This document shows, piece after piece, positions 18,248-24,299 of a stretch of 35,388 nt of DNA. A program made the translations under genes and the position numbers. A model generated the notes under the pieces. The model did no database searches. It was not told the DNA's origin and saw only the letters and a list, made by a program, of their open reading frames with translations. The stretch is from Pseudideonella sakaiensis. GTDB taxonomy: Bacteria > Pseudomonadota > Gammaproteobacteria > Burkholderiales > Burkholderiaceae_C. Positions within the stretch are counted from its first letter, which is position 1, and each line of letters opens with the position of its first letter. The stretch lies in contig NZ_BBYR01000071.1 of the NCBI RefSeq assembly GCF_001293525.1, forward strand, positions 1-35,388. The letters run 5' to 3'.

Positions 18248-18613
18248 TCAGCGAACGGCCGTCTCGAAGCAGGGCGCGGTCGCCCGCACCTCGACCGCGG
18301 CCCACTGCGCCGCCGGACAGCGCGCCGCGATCGCGAGCGCCTCCTCGCGCGTGGCCACGTCGAGCAGGAAGAAGCCGCCGAGCATCTCCTTCGCCTCCGC
18401 ATAGGGACCGTCGACCACCCGCGCCTGGCCCTCGCGGACCTGCAGCCGCTGGCCGGGCGCGGCGGGCGCCAGCGACTCGGCGGCACGCAGCACGCCCTGT
18501 GCCTTCAGCGTCTCGGCGAAGTCCAGCATGCGCTGGTAGACCGCGCGGCCCTCGGCCTCGCCGCGCGCCTCGCGCTGGCCGACGGGTTCGTGAATCAACA
18601 GCAGGTAGGCCAT
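18248..18613 (-). CDS. YCII/DGPF-domain protein
   Basis: This 121-residue protein begins MAYLLLIHEP and carries the family signature as DGPY-AEAKEMLGGFFLLD (68-84), with Tyr in place of the usual Phe. LRAAESLAP (42-50) and RDEEA-like helix residues (TREEALAIAARCP) complete the ferredoxin-like YCII fold. Such proteins are regular partners of ECF42 sigma factors and are thought to be targets or modulators. A GGAGGAG ribosome binding site precedes the ATG. It is the first gene of the operon. A 131-base spacer separates it from the second YCII gene; no function is seen in that spacer. Confidence 0.88.
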   Translation of the reverse strand: MAYLLLIHEPVGQREARGEAEGRAVYQRMLDFAETLKAQGVLRAAESLAPAAPGQRLQVREGQARVVDGPYAEAKEMLGGFFLLDVATREEALAIAARCPAAQWAAVEVRATAPCFETAVR

Positions 18614-18630
18614 CCGGCTCCTCCGTTCGG

Positions 18631-18649
18631 CCGGGACGCCCCGTCCCGG
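18631..18649 (-). other. Hairpin in the leader of the YCII-sigma factor operon
   Basis: An 8-bp perfect inverted repeat, CCGGGACG and CGTCCCGG with loop CCC, lies 18-36 bases before the first gene of the operon, close to its ribosome binding site. It could affect translation or act as a binding site; the role is unknown. Confidence 0.3.
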
Positions 18650-18764
18650 GGCCGCGATTACACCCGATGTGGCCGGCAGCGCGCCAGCCGCCTGCCCTGC
18701 GCGGAGTGCGGACCCTCACGAAAGTTCTTTCAATTTTCGGAATGGTGCATTCAGCGCGGATGCG

Positions 18765-18793
18765 TTTTTCTCACACGGGTAAACACCTACAGT
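18765..18793 (+). promoter_or_regulatory. Candidate promoter of the first DUF4148 gene
   Basis: TTTTTC (18765-18770), 17-bp spacer, TACAGT (18788-18793). The same two elements with the same spacing occur before the second DUF4148 gene (20450-20478), which is the main support. This lies in the 303-base gap 18614-18916, which otherwise holds the YCII operon leader, an AT-richer stretch (18720-18745) and the duplicated leader. Confidence 0.45.
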
Positions 18794-18842
18794 TCATCCC
18801 ATCGATGAGCCAGCACCACTGACACGGCGACTCACCGAGGAG
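18788..18842 (+). repeat. Duplicated promoter/leader block, copy 1
   Basis: Two blocks are identical to copy 2: 28 bp (18788-18815 = 20473-20500) and 17 bp (18826-18842 = 20511-20527). Within the first lies ATGAGCCAGCACCACTGA (18805-18822), a 5-codon ORF MSQHH; copy 2 encodes MSQQQ at the same place. The remainder of the leader has diverged until the last 15 or so bases before the start codon. Confidence 0.8.
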
Positions 18843-18916
18843 AGCAGGCCACGCGGCGACGAGCGCCGATTCCCTGCCCGGATGACCAAGACCCTGTCGT
18901 TATTGAGGAAATCATC

Positions 18917-19324
18917 ATGAATGCCAAGACCCTGATCGCTGCCGCCGCCCTTGCCATCGTCGGCACCTCCGCCTTCGCGAACGAAGTCACCGAGTTCCAG
19001 CCGCAGTCGACGCTGACCCGCGCCGAAGTGCTGGCCGACCTGGCCCGTGCCCGTGCCAACGGCACGCTGGACAACGTCGGCGAGAGCTACGGTGCCGTCG
19101 CCCCCGCCACCGTCGTCGCCGGCAACGCCCGCGGCAACGTGACCACGCTGTCGCGCGTCGAGGTGCGCGGCACGGTGGACCGCGCGATCGCCAGCGGCTA
19201 CGTGGTGGCCGGCGAGGCCTACGGCAGCGTCGAGCCCTCCAGCGTGCGCAGCCGCGAGGATGTGCGCGCCGAGACGGTCGCCGCGCTGCGCAACCGCCAC
19301 TTCGGCGATCGCTCGGACATCTGA
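18917..19324 (+). CDS. Secreted DUF4148-domain protein, paralogue 1
   Basis: This 135-residue protein has a clear signal peptide (MNAKTLIAAAALAIVGTSAFA, cleavage after AFA at about 21). The mature part consists of imperfect repeats of the pattern S/T-R-x-E/D-V-x-A-x3-A, then G-E-x-Y-G-x-V-x-P: LTRAEVLADLARA with ESYGAVAP, LSRVEVRGTVDRA with EAYGSVEP, and a terminal RSREDVRAETVAAL. This matches DUF4148, a Burkholderiales family of small exported proteins without known function. GAGGAA stands 9 bases before the ATG. A paralogue with nearly the same signal peptide and C-terminus lies at 20603, beyond a LysR gene. It is followed by a very strong hairpin terminator. Confidence 0.88.
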   Translation: MNAKTLIAAAALAIVGTSAFANEVTEFQPQSTLTRAEVLADLARARANGTLDNVGESYGAVAPATVVAGNARGNVTTLSRVEVRGTVDRAIASGYVVAGEAYGSVEPSSVRSREDVRAETVAALRNRHFGDRSDI

Positions 19325-19360
19325 GCATTCGCCGGGCCGGGCTGATCCCGGCCTGCCGTG

Positions 19361-19399
19361 AACGGCCGCGGGCCGCCTTCGGGCGGCCCGCGGCCGTTT
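19361..19399. terminator. Strong bidirectional hairpin terminator between DUF4148 gene 1 and the LysR gene
   Basis: A 17-bp perfect stem (19361-19377 and 19382-19398) is closed by a TTCG tetraloop and flanked by AA and TTT. It sits between convergent genes and should serve both. Confidence 0.85.
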
Positions 19400-19418
19400 C
19401 GGCGGCGCGTCGCGACGT

Positions 19419-20396
19419 TCAGTCCGCGCGCGGCAGATCGCAGCCGGCCGCGACCAGCCAGGGATCGACCGTGCCGCCCTTGCCGTCGAAGGTCTCGACC
19501 AGGAAGTCGACGAAGGCGCGCGTGCGCGCCGGCAGGTGGCGCCGCGTCGGCAGCCCGGCGTAGATGATCGCGGTGCGGAAGCGCCAGTCCGGCAGCACCC
19601 GCTCGAGCGCGTTCTCCAGCAGCGCATCCTCGACCACGAAGGACGGCAGGCCGGTGATGCCCAGCCCGGCGAGCGCCGCGGCATACATGGTGTCGATGTG
19701 CGAGGTGGTCAGCGCCGAGCGGCCGACACGCAGGCGGACCCCGTCCTCGCTGCCGTCCGGCCCGGCCGCGGCGCTGCGCCCGGCCTGGCGGAAGTTCAGC
19801 TCGCGCAGGAAGGACGGGATCATCGCGTCGTAGCGGTCCAGGTCGGTGGGGTGGCGCGGACGGCCGAGTCGGTCGAGGTACTCCGGCGCCGCGCAGACCA
19901 CCACCTCGGAGCGCGCCAGGGGCCGGGCGATGAAGTCGCCGTCCAGCGGCTCGTCCTCGCCGCGCACGAGGATGGTCACGTCGTGCTCCTCGCTGACCGT
20001 CTCCACCGGGCCGGGCGCGCTGATCTCCAGCGTCACCTTCGGGTGGTCGCGGCGGAAGCGTGGGAGGTGCTTGGCGAGCTGGTGCACCGCGAAGGCCGGC
20101 GGCATCACCACGCGCAGGTGGCCGCGCGGGTCGGCGGTGGCCTCGGCGGCCAGGGTCTCCGCCTCCTCGATCTCGGCCAGGATGCGCCGCACGCGGTCGA
20201 GGTAGGCCTCGCCGGCGTCGGTCAGCGACAGCTTGCGCGTGGTGCGGTGGATCAGCCGGGTGCCGAGGTGGTCCTCCAGGTCGGCCACCAGCCGCGTCAC
20301 CGCCGCCGGCGACAGGTTCAGCGCGCGCGCCGCCCCTGCGAAGCTGCCCTCGTCGATCACGCGGGTGAAGACCCGCATCGCGCCCAGCCGGTCCAT
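19419..20396 (-). CDS. LysR-family transcriptional regulator
   Basis: This 325-residue regulator has an N-terminal winged HTH (MDRLGAMRVFTRVIDEGSFAGAARALNLSPAAVTRLVADLEDHLG; recognition region about 18-45). A linker helix and a two-lobed periplasmic-binding-like effector domain (about 90-300) follow. The opening resembles the large group of LysR regulators related to E. coli YhjC/DmlR; the effector cannot be read from sequence. It is divergent from DUF4148 gene 2 and convergent with DUF4148 gene 1, so it sits between the two duplicated genes. ATG 20396 starts the canonical domain. LysR genes commonly regulate themselves and the divergent neighbour. Confidence 0.92.
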   Translation of the reverse strand: MDRLGAMRVFTRVIDEGSFAGAARALNLSPAAVTRLVADLEDHLGTRLIHRTTRKLSLTDAGEAYLDRVRRILAEIEEAETLAAEATADPRGHLRVVMPPAFAVHQLAKHLPRFRRDHPKVTLEISAPGPVETVSEEHDVTILVRGEDEPLDGDFIARPLARSEVVVCAAPEYLDRLGRPRHPTDLDRYDAMIPSFLRELNFRQAGRSAAAGPDGSEDGVRLRVGRSALTTSHIDTMYAAALAGLGITGLPSFVVEDALLENALERVLPDWRFRTAIIYAGLPTRRHLPARTRAFVDFLVETFDGKGGTVDPWLVAAGCDLPRAD

Positions 20397-20417
20397 CGCC
20401 CGCCTCCGATCATTCCG

Positions 20418-20428
20418 ATTTCTGAAAT
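20418..20428. promoter_or_regulatory. Possible LysR binding site
   Basis: ATTTCTGAAAT is a perfect 5-bp dyad around one T, 22 bp before the LysR start and upstream of the DUF4148 promoter. Short dyads centred on T-N11-A are typical of LysR sites, but this one is short and could be chance. Confidence 0.25.
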
Positions 20429-20449
20429 GGATCCTTGATTGTCCGCTGG

Positions 20450-20478
20450 TTTTTCGCCCTCGGGCAAACCCTTACAGT
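20450..20478 (+). promoter_or_regulatory. Candidate promoter of the second DUF4148 gene
   Basis: TTTTTC (20450-20455), 17-bp spacer, TACAGT (20473-20478), the same as at 18765-18793. The distance from -10 to the start codon is also almost the same (124 against 123 bases). Confidence 0.45.
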
Positions 20479-20527
20479 TCATCCCATCGATGAGCCAGCA
20501 GCAATGACAAGGCGACTCACCGAGGAG
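20473..20527 (+). repeat. Duplicated promoter/leader block, copy 2
   Basis: This is the counterpart of 18788-18842. It contains the 5-codon frame ATG-AGC-CAG-CAG-CAA-TGA (20490-20507, MSQQQ) and the 17-bp identity ending in GAGGAG at 20527. Confidence 0.8.
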
Positions 20528-20602
20528 GACAAGACGGACGCGCGAAACCACAGCGCCCGCCCTGCCCGGTCAACCTACCCTGTCTTCATTGAGGAAATCA
20601 TC

Positions 20603-20986
20603 ATGAATGCCAAGACCCTGATCGCCGCCGCCACCCTTGCCATCGTCGGCACCTGCGCGTTCGCGAACGAAGTCACCGAGTTTCCGGCCGAATCCACCGC
20701 GGCGCGTGCCACGGTCGTCGCCGACCTGCAGCAGGCGCGCCACGACGGCTCGCTGGCCGCGCGCGACGAAGCCTACGGCAGCGTCGATGCCGCCGACGCG
20801 GCGGCCCGCCCGGCGCGCGTCTTCCTGGCGCGCATCCAGGCCAGCCAGCCGGCCGCGGCCCGCACCGTGCGCGTCGACCCGCGCACCCACGTGATGGCCG
20901 ACGAGGCCTACGGCAGCGTCGAGCCCTCGAGCGTGCGCAGCCGCGCCGACGTGCGGGCCGAGACGCTGGCCGCGCTGCGCAAGTAA
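20603..20986 (+). CDS. Secreted DUF4148-domain protein, paralogue 2
   Basis: This 127-residue protein has a signal peptide nearly identical to paralogue 1 (MNAKTLIAAATLAIVGTCAFA). The mature start NEVTEF and the C-terminal DEAYGSVEPSSVRSRADVRAET are also almost the same. The middle (about 30-90) has diverged: AARATVVADLQQARHDGSLAARDEAYGSV is still recognisable as a repeat, whereas the next repeat is Ala/Arg-rich and degraded. A Cys (position 18) has appeared inside the signal peptide, close to but not matching a lipobox. ATG 20603 is chosen by its identity with paralogue 1, including the GAGGAAATCATC before it; longer frames would translate the leader. A hairpin with a T-tract follows. Confidence 0.87.
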   Translation: MNAKTLIAAATLAIVGTCAFANEVTEFPAESTAARATVVADLQQARHDGSLAARDEAYGSVDAADAAARPARVFLARIQASQPAAARTVRVDPRTHVMADEAYGSVEPSSVRSRADVRAETLAALRK

Positions 20987-21018
20987 GCCCGGCTCGGGCC
21001 GGCGCCCCCGGCGCCACG

Positions 21019-21042
21019 AAGCCGCCCCCCGGGGCGGCTTTT
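21019..21042 (+). terminator. Intrinsic terminator after DUF4148 gene 2
   Basis: AAGCCGCCC and GGGCGGCTT form a stem around CCCG, followed by TTTT partly shared with the stem. It lies 33 bases after the stop and may also serve the convergent toxin gene. Confidence 0.8.
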
Positions 21043-21075
21043 CCATTGCGCCGGTGGTTTGGCTTCGGAGCTTGC

Positions 21076-21570
21076 TCAGCCCTGCATGGCTGCGTGCAGA
21101 TCCGCAACGGTGATCATGAGCGTCATGGGATCGAGCGGCGATTCATCCAGGCCGAGGCGCAGATAGAAGGCCTTGGCTTTCTCGGACAGGGCGTGCACGA
21201 CCAGGCCACGGATACCGATGACGTCGGCCGCGTGCAACACCCGTCGTGCGGCATCTTGGAACAGGGCGCGGCCCAGCCCCTGCCCGTGGTGGCTGGTGGC
21301 GATCGCCAGACGACCGAGCACGACGACCGGGACCGGATCCGGCATGTTGCGGCGGAATCGGCCGGGGGCGGCGGCAGGTGCCACGGCGCTGGAGGCCAGG
21401 GCGTAGTAGCCCACGACCTTGTGGTCTTCGCAGATCACAAAGGTGCGCGAAGCGCCGCTGACCTGGTTCGCCGCCGCGCGGCGTTCGAGCCAAGCGTCGA
21501 GCGACGCGACCCCGCAGTCGAAGCCGGCGATGTCGTGGTCGGGCTTGAGCGGTTCCGGTGCGCGCAGCAT
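21076..21570 (-). CDS. TacT-like GNAT acetyltransferase toxin
   Basis: This 164-residue protein is a GNAT acetyltransferase of the toxin type that acetylates the amino acid on charged tRNAs and blocks translation. The family's opening is present (LKPDHDIAGFDCGVASLDAWL, residues 8-28), as are YYALASSAV (55-63), the acetyl-CoA loop HHGQGLGRALF (94-104) and the catalytic-type Tyr136 in AFYLRLG. The DUF1778 antitoxin gene lies 5 bases upstream, the usual order and spacing. ATG at 21568-21570 is supported by the family start. The pair resembles TacAT/AtaRT systems; which tRNA is attacked cannot be told. Confidence 0.9.
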   Translation of the reverse strand: MLRAPEPLKPDHDIAGFDCGVASLDAWLERRAAANQVSGASRTFVICEDHKVVGYYALASSAVAPAAAPGRFRRNMPDPVPVVVLGRLAIATSHHGQGLGRALFQDAARRVLHAADVIGIRGLVVHALSEKAKAFYLRLGLDESPLDPMTLMITVADLHAAMQG

Positions 21571-21575
21571 TCCGC

Positions 21576-21866
21576 TCAGGCCGTTTTCCAGGGCGCTTTG
21601 CTCTGCATCGTGCGGCGCAGCGGTTCATTCGGCTGGGCCGGGCGGTCGAGCCGCTTCAGGAACTCGGCATAGGCCTCGGGGCTGACCACCATCAGGGCGC
21701 GGTCGAGCAGCGCTTCCTCGGCGGCACGGCGTGCCGCCTCCAGGATGAAATCCGTGCGCGTCTTGCCCGCCGACTCCGCGGCGCGGTCGATCAGGTTGCG
21801 CTCGGCCGGGGGAATCCGCAGGTTAAGCGAGTCACGACGTGTCTTGGGCGTGCTGGCGGTCGTCAT
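21576..21866 (-). CDS. DUF1778 ribbon-helix-helix antitoxin (TacA-like)
   Basis: This 96-residue protein has an N-terminal ribbon-helix-helix (about 10-52: DSLNLRIPPAERNLIDRAAE, then GKTRTDFILEAARRAAEEALLD). A C-terminal tail (55-96: VVSPEAYAEFLKRLD and following) normally wraps the toxin. It should neutralise the acetyltransferase encoded 5 bases downstream and repress the shared promoter. AAAAAAGGA precedes the ATG by 7 bases as ribosome binding site. The AT-richer upstream region, unlike the neighbouring genes, fits a mobile origin. Confidence 0.92.
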   Translation of the reverse strand: MTTASTPKTRRDSLNLRIPPAERNLIDRAAESAGKTRTDFILEAARRAAEEALLDRALMVVSPEAYAEFLKRLDRPAQPNEPLRRTMQSKAPWKTA

Positions 21867-21909
21867 GGCGCTGTCCTTTTTTGTTACCCGGTTCGTACCT
21901 TAGCACATC

Positions 21910-21928
21910 GTAACGACAGGGTCATTAC
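21910..21928. promoter_or_regulatory. Candidate operator of the toxin-antitoxin operon
   Basis: The 19-bp imperfect palindrome GTAANGACNNNGTCNTTAC lies 44 bp upstream of the antitoxin start. On the minus strand it overlaps a plausible -35 region, with TAAGGT as -10 nearer the gene. Ribbon-helix-helix antitoxins of this type bind palindromes in their own promoter. It lies in the 112-bp region divergent with the FAD protein gene. Confidence 0.45.
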
Positions 21929-21965
21929 AACTCTGGGGCGGCGGATGGGGCGTTGCCGCGTGCCG

Positions 21966-21971
21966 GACAAT
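21966..21971 (+). promoter_or_regulatory. Candidate -10 element close to the start of the FAD protein gene
   Basis: GACAAT ends 7 bases before ATG 21979, so the transcript would be leaderless or nearly so. No Shine-Dalgarno is visible and no clear -35 stands at normal spacing. Confidence 0.3.
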
Positions 21972-21978
21972 CCCACCC

Positions 21979-23685
21979 ATGCTGCGGATCACCGAACTGC
22001 GCCTGCCGCTGGACCACCCGGCCGAGGCCCTGCCCGATGCGATCGTCGCGCGGCTGAAGCTGCCCGGCGCGGCGGCGCTGCGCGAGTGGACGGTGTTCCG
22101 CCGCGGCTACGACGCGCGCAAGAAGTCGGCGATCCGGCTGGTCTACACGATCGACTGCCGGGTCGACGACGAGGCCGCGGTGCAGGCCGCGCTCGCGGCG
22201 GACCCGCACGTGCGCCCGGCGCCGGACACGCGCTACCGGCTGGTGGCGCAGGCGCCGGCCGATTTCGCCGCCAGCGGGCGGCCGCGGCCGGTGGTGGTCG
22301 GCTTCGGCCCCTGCGGGCTGTTCGCCGCGCTCATCCTGGCCCAGATGGGCCTGCGCCCGCTGGTGCTCGAACGCGGCAAGGCGGTGCGCGAGCGCACCCG
22401 CGACACCTGGGGCCTGTGGCGGCGGCAGGTGCTGAACCCGGAGTCGAACGTGCAGTTCGGCGAGGGCGGCGCCGGCACCTTCTCCGACGGCAAGCTGTGG
22501 AGCCAGATCAGCGACCCGCGCCACCTGACGCGCAAGGTGCTGACGGAGTTCGTGCAGGCCGGCGCGCCGGAGGAGATCCTGGTGGTCAGCAAGCCGCACA
22601 TCGGCACCTTCCGGCTGGTGTCGATGATCGAGAAGATGCGCGCGCAGATCGAGTCGCTCGGCGGCACGATCCGCTTCGGCAGCAAGCTCGCCGACCTGCG
22701 CATCGAGGACGGCGCGCTGCGCGGCCTGGTGCTGGAGGACGGCACGCAGATCGACGCCGAGCACGTGGTGCTCGCGCTCGGCCACAGCGCCCGCGACACC
22801 TTCGCGATGCTGCATGCGCGCGGCGTCGCGATGGAGGCCAAGCCCTTCTCGCTGGGCTTCCGCATCGAGCACCCGCAGGGCATGATCGACCGCGCCCGCT
22901 TCGGCCCGCACGCCGGCCACCCGCTGCTGGGCGCGGCCGACTACAAGCTGGTGCACCACGCGCGCAACGGCCGCTCGGTCTACAGCTTCTGCATGTGCCC
23001 GGGCGGCACCGTGGTCGCCGCGACCTCCGAGCCGGAGCGGGTCGTCACCAACGGCATGAGCCAGTACTCGCGCGCGGAGCGCAACGCCAACGCCGGCATC
23101 GTCGTCGGCATCACGCCGGCGGACTACGCGCGCGATCCGAACGCCCCCGGGCCGGTGTCGCCGCTGGACGGCATCGCCTTCCAGCGCATCTGGGAATCGC
23201 GCGCCTACGCGCTCGGCGGCGGCGGCTACCTCGCGCCGGCCCAGCTCGTCGGCGACTTCCTGCGCCGCCAGCGCTCAGCCACGCTGGGTGAGGTCGAGCC
23301 CTCGTACCGGCCCGGCGTGCAGCTGACCGACCTGGCGGACCCGGCCGAACCCAGCCTGCCGCCGGTGCTGCTGGACGCGATCCGCGAGGCGATCCCGGCC
23401 TTCGAGCGCCAGATCGCCGGCTTCTCGCGGCCGGACGCGGTGCTGACCGGCGTCGAGACGCGCACCTCCTCGCCGCTGCGCATCCTGCGCGGCCGCGACC
23501 ACCAGAGCACCAACGTGCGCGGCCTCTACCCGGCCGGCGAGGGCGCGGGCTTTGCCGGCGGCATCATGTCCGCCGGGGTCGACGGCATCGAGGTGGCCGA
23601 ATCGCTCGCCCGCGCGCTGCTCGGCGCGCCGTCCGACAGCCCGGCAGGCCGCGCGCCGATGGCCGGCGACGGCAGCGTCGGCTAG
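21979..23685 (+). CDS. COG2509-type FAD-dependent dehydrogenase of unknown substrate
   Basis: This 568-residue flavoprotein has an N-terminal domain (about 1-95) with REWTVFRRGYDARKKS typical of the COG2509 family. The FAD-binding motif VVGFGPCGLFAAL (106-118) and Glu131 at the end of strand 2 follow. NVQFGEGGAGTFSDGKL, LALGHSARDTF, YSFCMCPGG and the C-terminal YPAGEGAGFAGGIMSAGVDG are family signatures. The reaction catalysed by the family is not established; it is often annotated as an uncharacterised FAD-dependent dehydrogenase. The last 20 residues are a Pro/Ala/Gly-rich tail. It is divergent from the toxin-antitoxin operon and precedes the LapA-like gene by 51 bases, in which a small hairpin (23697-23716) occurs. 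Confidence 0.92.
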   Translation: MLRITELRLPLDHPAEALPDAIVARLKLPGAAALREWTVFRRGYDARKKSAIRLVYTIDCRVDDEAAVQAALAADPHVRPAPDTRYRLVAQAPADFAASGRPRPVVVGFGPCGLFAALILAQMGLRPLVLERGKAVRERTRDTWGLWRRQVLNPESNVQFGEGGAGTFSDGKLWSQISDPRHLTRKVLTEFVQAGAPEEILVVSKPHIGTFRLVSMIEKMRAQIESLGGTIRFGSKLADLRIEDGALRGLVLEDGTQIDAEHVVLALGHSARDTFAMLHARGVAMEAKPFSLGFRIEHPQGMIDRARFGPHAGHPLLGAADYKLVHHARNGRSVYSFCMCPGGTVVAATSEPERVVTNGMSQYSRAERNANAGIVVGITPADYARDPNAPGPVSPLDGIAFQRIWESRAYALGGGGYLAPAQLVGDFLRRQRSATLGEVEPSYRPGVQLTDLADPAEPSLPPVLLDAIREAIPAFERQIAGFSRPDAVLTGVETRTSSPLRILRGRDHQSTNVRGLYPAGEGAGFAGGIMSAGVDGIEVAESLARALLGAPSDSPAGRAPMAGDGSVG

Positions 23686-23736
23686 TCTGCGGCCTCGCCG
23701 TGCTCTCTCGCACGGCCCCGACCGAGGAGATCGACC

Positions 23737-24231
23737 ATGACCCGAGTGCTCGTCCTGTGCCTGGTGCTGCTGCTGACCGGCGTGTTCGCGCTGCTGAACT
23801 GGACAGCGTTTGCCACGCCGATGCCGCTGTCGCTCGGCGTCACCACCGTCGAGGCCCCGCTCGGCCTGATCATGCTCGGCCTGGTGGTGGTGCTGAGCGT
23901 GGCCTTCGTGGCCTGGGCGCTGGCGCTGCAGGCGCAGGCGCTGATGGACACGCGCCGCATGACGCGCGAGCTGCAGACCCAGCGCGAGCTGGCCGACAAG
24001 GCCGAGGCCTCGCGCTTCACCGAGCTGCGCGCCCACCTGGACCAGGCGCTGGCCGAGCAGCGGCGCCACGTCGAGCAGCAGGCGAACGGCCTGGCCGCGG
24101 CGGTGGCCGAACTGGAAGACCGGCTGGACCGGCGCCAGGCCCTCGGCCCGGCCACGCCCGCGCTGGCCCCGCTGGCCACCGGCGTGCCGGTGGCGGCCGC
24201 GCCGCTGCGCACGGGCACCGGGCTGCGCTGA
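23737..24231 (+). CDS. LapA-like small inner membrane protein with coiled coil
   Basis: This 164-residue protein has two membrane helices (about 4-21 and 41-66) with a short loop containing NWTAFATPMPLSLG. A long charged helix follows (about 68-133: RRMTRELQTQRELADKAEASRF and onward, rich in Gln/Glu/Arg) that should form a coiled coil. The tail is Pro/Ala-rich. NWxxxxxxxxLxxG between two helices resembles the LapA (DUF1049) family, which in E. coli acts with LapB in LPS control, but the pairing here is uncertain. GAGGAG 7 bases before the ATG is a good ribosome binding site. It is convergent with the RND permease gene. Confidence 0.75.
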   Translation: MTRVLVLCLVLLLTGVFALLNWTAFATPMPLSLGVTTVEAPLGLIMLGLVVVLSVAFVAWALALQAQALMDTRRMTRELQTQRELADKAEASRFTELRAHLDQALAEQRRHVEQQANGLAAAVAELEDRLDRRQALGPATPALAPLATGVPVAAAPLRTGTGLR

Positions 24232-24232
24232 A

Positions 24233-24252
24233 GCCGGCGGCGGGCCGCCGGC
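24233..24252. terminator. GC hairpin between convergent LapA-like and RND genes
   Basis: GCCGGCGGC and GCCGCCGGC, separated by GG, form a strong hairpin just after the LapA-like stop. No T-tract on either side. Its place between convergent genes suggests a terminator. Confidence 0.45.
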
Positions 24253-24299
24253 GGACGACGAACCCTCGTCCCGCGCCGGCCGCCCGAATGCCCCGGTTC

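Noticed and set aside
18720-18745. Similarity in inverted orientation between CATTCCGA-type sequences upstream of the two DUF4148 genes.
   Set aside because: The match is short and only partial, and its orientation relative to the promoters differs; too weak to call an operator or inverted duplication.
20435-20602. An upstream in-frame extension of DUF4148 gene 2, starting at ATA/ATG codons in the leader.
   Set aside because: It would put a non-signal sequence before a perfect signal peptide, and paralogue 1 does not share the frame.
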